The notes under the pieces were generated by a model that saw nothing but the letters and a program-made list of their open reading frames with translations, did not search any database and was not told the origin of the DNA. 64,000 nt of DNA from assembly GCF_036084755.1 (NCBI RefSeq), contig NZ_CP107968.1:4247501-4311500 (forward strand). The letters are read 5' to 3'. The DNA comes from Streptomyces sp. NBC_00370 (GTDB lineage: Bacteria; Actinomycetota; Actinomycetes; Streptomycetales; Streptomycetaceae). Below, piece after piece: positions 59,241 through 64,000 of this stretch. Each line of letters begins with the position of its first letter. The first letter of the stretch is position 1. The position numbers were made by a program, and so were the translations under genes.

Positions 59241-60170
59241 TCAGACGATCGCGCCGAGCGCGACCTTCGCTGCCCGCGCGATGAGCGCGTCGTCGCGCTC
59301 GGCGTTCTTGGTGTCCCGGCGGGACATGACGGCGAGGACCACGGGAGCGGCGGTGGGCGGCCACAGGACGGCGATGTCGTTACGGGTCCCGTAGCCGCCC
59401 GTGCCGGTCTTGTCGCCGACCTGCCAGCCGTCCGGGGCGCCGGCCCGGATCGTGGTGGCGCCGGTGGTGTTGCGCTTGAGCCAGTCGGTCAGCACGGCAC
59501 GCCGGTCCGCGGGGAGCGTGGCGCCGAGTACGTACGCCCGCAGACCGCCGGCGAGCGCGCGGGGCGTGCTGGTGTCGCGTACGTCACCGGGGACCGCGTC
59601 GCTGAGCGCGACTTCGTAGCGGTCACATCGCGTGACCTTGTCCCCGAGCCCGCGCAGCGCTGTCTGCAGGCCCCGGGGGCCGCCGAGTTGGCGGAAGAGA
59701 AGGTTGGCCGCGGTGTTGTCGCTGTAGCGGATCGCGGCGTCGCACAGCTCACGCAGGGTCAGTCCGGTGCCGGCGTGCTTCTCCGTGACCGGCGAATCGG
59801 ACACGAGATCGTCGCGGTCGTAGCGCACCAGCCGCTCCAGCTGCCGGAGCGAGTACCGGTCCAGTACGGCGCCGGCGAGCAGCGCCTTGCAGGTGGAGGC
59901 GTAGGCGAACCGTTCGTCGGGCCGGTGCGTGACGGTCCGGCCGCTGCCGGTGTCGAGGGCGTACACGCCGAGCCGCGCGTCGAACTCCCGCTCAAGGCCG
60001 CCGAACGCGCCCTCCGTACGAGGAGCGGCGGGCGGCGGGGCCGGGGGCTTGGCGGCGGCCGGCTGCTCGCCGCGGGTGTCACCGTCACCGCAGCCGACCA
60101 GCGGCAGGGTCGCGGCCCCGGCCAGCGTGGCGAGCGCGGCGCGCCGGGAGAAAGGGATTGGGGTGCGCAC
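59241..60170 (-). CDS. bla: Class A serine beta-lactamase, lipoprotein form
   Basis: A 309-aa class A beta-lactamase. The N-terminus shows a twin-arginine-like FSRRAALATLAG followed by a lipobox TLPLVGC (Cys27), so it is probably a Tat-exported, membrane-anchored lipoprotein. Catalytic motifs are ASTCK (Ser92-x-x-Lys95), SDN (150-152), the omega loop RYEVALSDAVPGDVRD with Glu186 in the general-base position, and DKTGTGG (Lys254). The usual Asn170 equivalent of the omega loop (E-P-E-L-N) is Ser190 here. It hydrolyses beta-lactams. It follows a PBP gene by 84 bases and precedes a two-component pair, all on one strand. Confidence 0.93.
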   Translation of the reverse strand: MRTPIPFSRRAALATLAGAATLPLVGCGDGDTRGEQPAAAKPPAPPPAAPRTEGAFGGLEREFDARLGVYALDTGSGRTVTHRPDERFAYASTCKALLAGAVLDRYSLRQLERLVRYDRDDLVSDSPVTEKHAGTGLTLRELCDAAIRYSDNTAANLLFRQLGGPRGLQTALRGLGDKVTRCDRYEVALSDAVPGDVRDTSTPRALAGGLRAYVLGATLPADRRAVLTDWLKRNTTGATTIRAGAPDGWQVGDKTGTGGYGTRNDIAVLWPPTAAPVVLAVMSRRDTKNAERDDALIARAAKVALGAIV

Positions 60171-60254
60171 CGTGTGCCGACTCTCCGTTCCGATGGGGTC
60201 GTTGGGGCGGGCCGGGCGCCGTTCAGCGGGCCGTTCGGCGCGCCAGGGCGCTGC

Positions 60255-61913
60255 TCAGCGGGCCAGGGCGCGCAGGAACCGCGCGGCGACGGGCCCCGCG
60301 TCGGCGCCGCCCGAGCCGCCGTCCTCCAGGAGCACCGACCACGCGAGGTCGGATCCGCCCTGGTAGCCGATCATCCAGGCGTGGGTGCGCGGCGGGTTGT
60401 CGCCGCCGAACTCGGCGGTTCCGGTCTTGGCGTGCGGCTCGCCCGGCAGTCCCTTCAGCGCGTGGGCGGAACCGGACGTCACGGTGGCCCGCATCAGCTC
60501 GCGGAGCCGGCCCGCGACCTCGGTGTCCAGTCGCGCCGGGGCCCGGTACTTCTTCCGTACCTCGTCCGGCACCAGCACCGGCTGGTCGAAGCCGCCGTTC
60601 TTGACCGTGGCGGCCATGGAGGCCATCACCAGGGGTGAGGCCAGGACACGTGCCTGGCCGATGGTGGCCGCTGCCTTGTCGTTGTCGCCCGTGTTGACGG
60701 GGACGCTGCCGTCGTAGGTGCTCGCGCCCACGTCCCAGCTGCCGCCGACGCCGAACGCCTGGGCCGCGTCGCGCAGGGCGGTGTCGGAGAGCCGGCCGCG
60801 CGCGTTGACGAAGTAGGTGTTGCAGGACCGGGCGAAGACGTCCCGGAACGTCGAGCCGGGGGGAAGGTCGAACTGGTCCTGGTTCTCGAACCGTTGCCCG
60901 TCGACGTCGGCGAACTTGGGGCAGGCCGCCGGGTCCCCCGGCCGCAGACCGCCCTTCAGCAGGGCGGCCGCGGTGACGACCTTGAAGGTGGAACCGGGCG
61001 GGTAGCGCCCTTCGAGCGCGCGGTTGAGACCGCCCGGCCGGTTGGCGGCGGCCAGTATGCGGCCGTTGTCCGGGTTGACGGCGACGATGGCTGCGTTGCC
61101 GTCGAAGTCCGCCAGCGCGTCGGCCGCCGCCCGCTGGACCCGCGGGTCGATGGTGGTGCGCACCGGGCGGCCCGCTGCCTTCGCCTCCGTACCGAGGTTC
61201 TTGACGGCGCGTCCGCTCTCCCGGTCGGCGGCCACCAGTGACTTGCCCGCCTTCCCGCCCCCGGACAGGACCTTGTCGTAGCGGGCCTCAAGTCCTGAGG
61301 CGCCTTTGCCGGTCGCCGGGTCGACGGTTCCGACGAGGCTGTCGGCCTGGAGCGGGTCACCCTCGGCGTCCAGCACCCGCGCCCGGTTGCCGGTGCTCTT
61401 GAGGGCGAGGGTCTGCCCGGACGTCAGCTCCGGGTGGACCGTCGGAGAGGTGAAGGCGACCTTCCAGCTGCCCGACGTGTCGACCACCCGCGCCCGGGAG
61501 CGCCAGGTGAGGTCGCCGGCGCCGGGGACCGTCATGGACACGGTGAAGGGGAAGTCCACCTCCCCGTCGTCCTTCTTCCGGCCCCCTGCCGCGTCGATGG
61601 TGGTCTTCGACGGCTTGAGGTTCGTCAGCACCGAGGTGAGGAGCGAGGCGGCGCTGTCGGGTGTGTCGGTGTAGCGCGCCGCCTTCCGCGCGTCGTGCCC
61701 GGCCCACCCGGCGAGGAAGGCCGCCAAGGGCTTGCGGGCGGACGTGACCTGCTCGTCGTCCTGGGCGTCGCCGCCCAGGAGGCTGAAGACGGCGTACCCG
61801 CCTCCCGCGAGCAGGCCGAGGGCCACGAGGACGGCGAGCAGTCGCCCCTGGCGTCTCCACCGTCCGTGCGTGGTGTGCGGGCCGTGGCTGTTCCGGCTGC
61901 CGGTGTGCGTCAA
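60255..61913 (-). CDS. Penicillin-binding protein with NTF2-like (MecA N-type) domain
   Basis: A 552-aa class B-type PBP. It has an N-terminal membrane anchor (LLAVLVALGLLAGGGYAVFS), an NTF2-like domain (about 60-170: FLAGWAGHDARKAARYTD) as in PBP2a-like proteins, then a dimerisation domain. The transpeptidase domain has GSTFK (Ser308), SCN near 365 and AKTGTAEFGG near 505. PBPs with this domain layout are low-affinity transpeptidases in some bacteria. The TTG start at 61913 has GGAGAG 5 bases upstream. It is the first gene of the PBP - beta-lactamase - kinase - regulator string. Confidence 0.9.
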   Translation of the reverse strand: MTHTGSRNSHGPHTTHGRWRRQGRLLAVLVALGLLAGGGYAVFSLLGGDAQDDEQVTSARKPLAAFLAGWAGHDARKAARYTDTPDSAASLLTSVLTNLKPSKTTIDAAGGRKKDDGEVDFPFTVSMTVPGAGDLTWRSRARVVDTSGSWKVAFTSPTVHPELTSGQTLALKSTGNRARVLDAEGDPLQADSLVGTVDPATGKGASGLEARYDKVLSGGGKAGKSLVAADRESGRAVKNLGTEAKAAGRPVRTTIDPRVQRAAADALADFDGNAAIVAVNPDNGRILAAANRPGGLNRALEGRYPPGSTFKVVTAAALLKGGLRPGDPAACPKFADVDGQRFENQDQFDLPPGSTFRDVFARSCNTYFVNARGRLSDTALRDAAQAFGVGGSWDVGASTYDGSVPVNTGDNDKAAATIGQARVLASPLVMASMAATVKNGGFDQPVLVPDEVRKKYRAPARLDTEVAGRLRELMRATVTSGSAHALKGLPGEPHAKTGTAEFGGDNPPRTHAWMIGYQGGSDLAWSVLLEDGGSGGADAGPVAARFLRALAR

Positions 61914-62068
61914 GGTGCTCTCCGTTTCCGAGTCGTCCGGAAGTCAAACCCGCCCATGACGCACATGTCGAATATGCTCTCGCCATCACAGCGATTCGCA
62001 CGGTGTATCGACGCATGCCAGGGGGTGTGGACCGGCGGTGGAGAGGCATCCGGAGCCCACGAACACAA

Positions 62069-62110
62069 AGAGGCCTCCTGACTCGCGTTACCGCGGGTCA
62101 GGAGGCCTCT
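62069..62110. terminator. Hairpin terminator after tRNA-Ala
   Basis: AGAGGCCTCCTGAC (62069-62082) pairs with GTCAGGAGGCCTCT (62097-62110), and the stem continues (one T-G) to a loop of about 4 bases. It lies 8 bases past the 3' end of the minus-strand tRNA. Confidence 0.88.
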
Positions 62111-62117
62111 CGAAAAG

Positions 62118-62190
62118 TGGAGCCTAGGGGAGTCGAACCCCTGACATCTGCCATGCAAAGACAGCGCTCTACCAACTGAGCTAAGGCCCC
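62118..62190 (-). tRNA. tRNA-Ala (anticodon TGC)
   Basis: A 73-base cloverleaf on the minus strand. The acceptor GGGGCCT pairs with AGGCTCC (one G-T), the D-arm is AGCTCAGTTGGTAGAGC, the anticodon stem-loop is CTGTC-TTTGCAT-GGCAG with anticodon TGC, the variable loop is short and the T-arm is CAGGGGTTCGACTCCCCT-like. Discriminator A; CCA not encoded. Confidence 0.95.
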
Positions 62191-62377
62191 CGGAACGGGT
62201 CGGGTACGGCTGAGCTGCGCAGAGCGGCGCGGCCGGTACCGGGGACCAGAGTACCGGGTCCCACGGGGGATCCCGCAAAAGGATTGGGACTCCCCGTCCG
62301 CGACCACGCTCCGTAGGATGCCCCACGAGGTTCGCAGCAGCGAAGCTGCCGCGAAGGGGATGCGATGGGGAGACGCG

Positions 62378-62926
62378 ATGGACGCCGCACAGCAGGAATC
62401 CACAGCCAGAGCGAGAGAGCTGCAGAGAAGCTGGTACGGAGAGCCGCTGGGCGCTCTCTTCCGCAGGCTCATCGACGACCTGGGTCTCAACCAGGCCCGG
62501 CTGGCCGCGGTGCTCGGGCTCTCGGCGCCGATGCTCTCCCAGCTCATGAGCGGTCAGCGGGCGAAGATCGGCAACCCCGCCGTCGTCCAGCGCGTCCAGG
62601 CCCTGCAGGACCTGGCGGGACAGGTCGCCGACGGCAGCGTCGGCGCCGTGGAGGCCACGGACCGGATGGAAGCGATCAAGAAGTCGCAGGGTGGTTCCGT
62701 CCTCACCGGGACCAGCCAGACGACGAACAGCTCGGGCGCGCCGACGGTCCGCCGGGTGGTGCGGGAGATCCAGTCCCTGCTGCGGTCCGTCGCCGCTGCG
62801 GGCGACATCATCGACGCCGCCGACTCCCTCGCCCTCAGCCAGCCCGAACTGGCAGAGTTCCTCAGGGTGTACGGCGCCGGGCGCACCGCCGACGCGGTGG
62901 CCCACTACGAGGCGCACCAGGGCTGA
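62378..62926 (+). CDS. Helix-turn-helix protein next to a Ser/Thr kinase
   Basis: A 182-aa protein with an XRE-like HTH (about 30-65: LNQARLAAVLGLSAPMLSQL then SGQRAKIGNPAVVQR). The C-terminal half (about 110-180) is helical (VVREIQSLLRSVAAAGDIID, ADSLALSQPELAEFLRVYGA). It resembles the DNA-binding proteins next to SCO3860-type kinases. ATG 62378 has GGGGAGA upstream. A Ser/Thr kinase starts 30 bases downstream on the same strand, suggesting that the kinase phosphorylates or is coordinated with this regulator. Confidence 0.8.
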   Translation: MDAAQQESTARARELQRSWYGEPLGALFRRLIDDLGLNQARLAAVLGLSAPMLSQLMSGQRAKIGNPAVVQRVQALQDLAGQVADGSVGAVEATDRMEAIKKSQGGSVLTGTSQTTNSSGAPTVRRVVREIQSLLRSVAAAGDIIDAADSLALSQPELAEFLRVYGAGRTADAVAHYEAHQG

Positions 62927-62956
62927 CCGAGGACGACGGGGGGCGGGCGCGGCGCA

Positions 62957-64000
62957 ATGGGTGAGGTCTTCGCGGGACGGTACGAACTGATCGACCCGAT
63001 CGGGCGCGGCGGTGTCGGCGCGGTCTGGCGGGCCTGGGACCAGCGGCGCAGGCGGTACGTCGCGGCCAAGGTCCTCCAGCAGAGCGACGCGCACACCCTG
63101 CTGCGCTTCGTCAGGGAACAGGCCCTGCGGATCGATCATCCCCATGTCCTCGCGCCGGCCAGCTGGGCGGCCGACGACGACAAGGTGCTGTTCACCATGG
63201 ACCTGGTGAGCGGCGGCTCGCTGGCGCATCTCATAGGCGACTACGGACCGCTGCCGCCCCGCTTCGTCTGCACGCTCCTCGAACAGCTGCTGTCCGGACT
63301 CACCGCCGTGCACGCCGAGGGCGTCGTGCACCGCGACATCAAACCGGCGAACATCCTGCTGGAGGCCACCGGCACGGCCCGGCCGCATCTGCGCCTGTCG
63401 GACTTCGGCATCTCCATGCGCAAGGGCGAACCGCGCCTGACCGAAACCAACTACGTGGTGGGCACGCCCGGTTACTTCGCGCCCGAGCAGATGATGGGCG
63501 CCGAGCCCGACTTCCCCGCCGACCTCTTCGCCGTCGGCCTGGTCGCGCTCTACCTGTTGCAGGGTCAGAAACCCGACGCGAAGGCCCTGATCGAGTACTT
63601 CGCCGCGCACGGCACCCCCGGAGCGCCGCAGGGCATCCCCGAGCCGCTGTGGCACGTGCTGGCGGGCCTGCTGCAGCCGGACCCGAACCTCCGGTTCCGG
63701 ACGGCCACCGGCACGCTCAAGGCCCTGTCGACGGCCGTACAGCTGCTCCCCGAACCCGGCCCCGACGACGAGCCGGTCGAGGTCTTCGACCAGATCGGTC
63801 CGCTGCCCGCCCCCTTCGGCCCGTCCGGTCCCCCGACGGGTCCCCGGCCGGGTCCTCAGCCAGGTGGTCCTCAGCCGGGTGACGCTCAGCCGGACCCGCG
63901 GTCGGGTCGGCAGCAGGTGATCCAGGCCGACCCCACGCCCACCCCCACGCCGACCCCCACCCCGCCGCCGCCCGCGCACCCGCCGACCGTGGCCGACACA
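62957..64000 (+). CDS. Ser/Thr protein kinase, 3' end beyond window
   Basis: A Hanks-type kinase that is open to the right edge (348 codons visible). The kinase domain (1-265) has IGRGGVGAVWRAWD, VAAKVLQ with the catalytic Lys, HRDIKPANILLE, LRLSDFGIS (D-F-G) and GTPGYFAPEQMMGAE, but the activation segment has few Thr (LTETNYVVGTPG). A Pro/Gly/Gln-rich tail follows, with no membrane helix yet seen; it may lie beyond the window. It differs from the PASTA kinases elsewhere in this window. It follows the HTH gene by 30 bases. Confidence 0.88.
   Translation, partial: MGEVFAGRYELIDPIGRGGVGAVWRAWDQRRRRYVAAKVLQQSDAHTLLRFVREQALRIDHPHVLAPASWAADDDKVLFTMDLVSGGSLAHLIGDYGPLPPRFVCTLLEQLLSGLTAVHAEGVVHRDIKPANILLEATGTARPHLRLSDFGISMRKGEPRLTETNYVVGTPGYFAPEQMMGAEPDFPADLFAVGLVALYLLQGQKPDAKALIEYFAAHGTPGAPQGIPEPLWHVLAGLLQPDPNLRFRTATGTLKALSTAVQLLPEPGPDDEPVEVFDQIGPLPAPFGPSGPPTGPRPGPQPGGPQPGDAQPDPRSGRQQVIQADPTPTPTPTPTPPPPAHPPTVADT

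Overview
The window is a high-GC actinobacterial chromosome segment, almost certainly from a Streptomyces. The evidence is strong G/C bias at third codon positions, many GTG and a few TTG starts, 4-bp start/stop overlaps, near absence of TTA codons, and a set of actinobacterial signature genes: crgA, bpa, a PknB/PstP/FHA/FtsW/PbpA cluster, tandem class E sortases, and bkdR beside a branched-chain dehydrogenase operon. From memory the gene order matches the S. coelicolor SCO3817-SCO3860 stretch on the oriC-proximal core. A perfect parS site (15747-15760) and seven exact DnaA boxes, all intergenic, also indicate a location near the origin. No prophage, IS transposase, CRISPR array or biosynthetic cluster was seen.

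Layout. 1-3 kb: the 5' end of a 2-oxoacid dehydrogenase E1-alpha gene, a divergent NarL-type regulator, a flavin-reductase-like protein and a phosphotransferase carrying two TTA codons. 3-7.4 kb: two divergent membrane Ser/Thr kinases and a small secreted protein. 7.5-11.9 kb: a PadR regulator with a putative leaderless promoter/operator, followed by an ABC ATPase and a MacB/FtsX-type permease. 11.9-18 kb: proteasome activator Bpa, a quinone oxidoreductase, a PRPP-synthase family gene, a K+ channel with RCK domain, and moeA/mobA-like genes. 18-22.2 kb: bkdABC (E1-alpha, E1-beta, E2) with divergent bkdR. 22.2-32.6 kb: phenylacetate catabolism genes (TetR PaaR-like, PaaH-like dehydrogenase, PaaN, PaaABCDE) interrupted by a DUF5819-HTTM-TrmH gene group. 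32.7-36.8 kb: rhodanese, J-domain protein, DUF2252 protein, HxlR regulator and azoreductase. 36.9 kb: tRNA-Leu. 37.4-45.5 kb: the cell-wall/phospho-signalling operon fhaA-fhaB-pstP-rodA/ftsW-pbpA-pknB. 45.6-48.6 kb: two sortases, a pabA/trpG-type amidotransferase and a 58-aa membrane protein in one overlapping string. 48.7-51.9 kb: a 166-bp inverted-repeat element, DUF881 protein, CrgA, a DnaA-box cluster, rhomboid protease and cyclophilin. 52.3-57.2 kb: DUF5324, DUF6344, TetR, two VOC proteins, a WYL regulator and a membrane protein. 57.2-61.9 kb: a same-strand group PBP - class A beta-lactamase - histidine kinase - response regulator. 62-64 kb: tRNA-Ala, an HTH protein and a Ser/Thr kinase that runs off the window.

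Functional themes. Phospho-signalling over cell-wall growth and division (PknB-PstP-FHA with PbpA/FtsW-RodA, CrgA and sortases) dominates the right half. Acyl-CoA metabolism (bkd plus paa) dominates the left. Near-identical ACCG-NNNNNN-CGGT operators lie in front of the two divergent paa promoter regions, and a one-mismatch copy lies between bkdA and bkdR. This suggests one TetR regulator links phenylacetate and branched-chain 2-oxoacid catabolism. The PBP/beta-lactamase/two-component string looks like a self-contained beta-lactam response unit.
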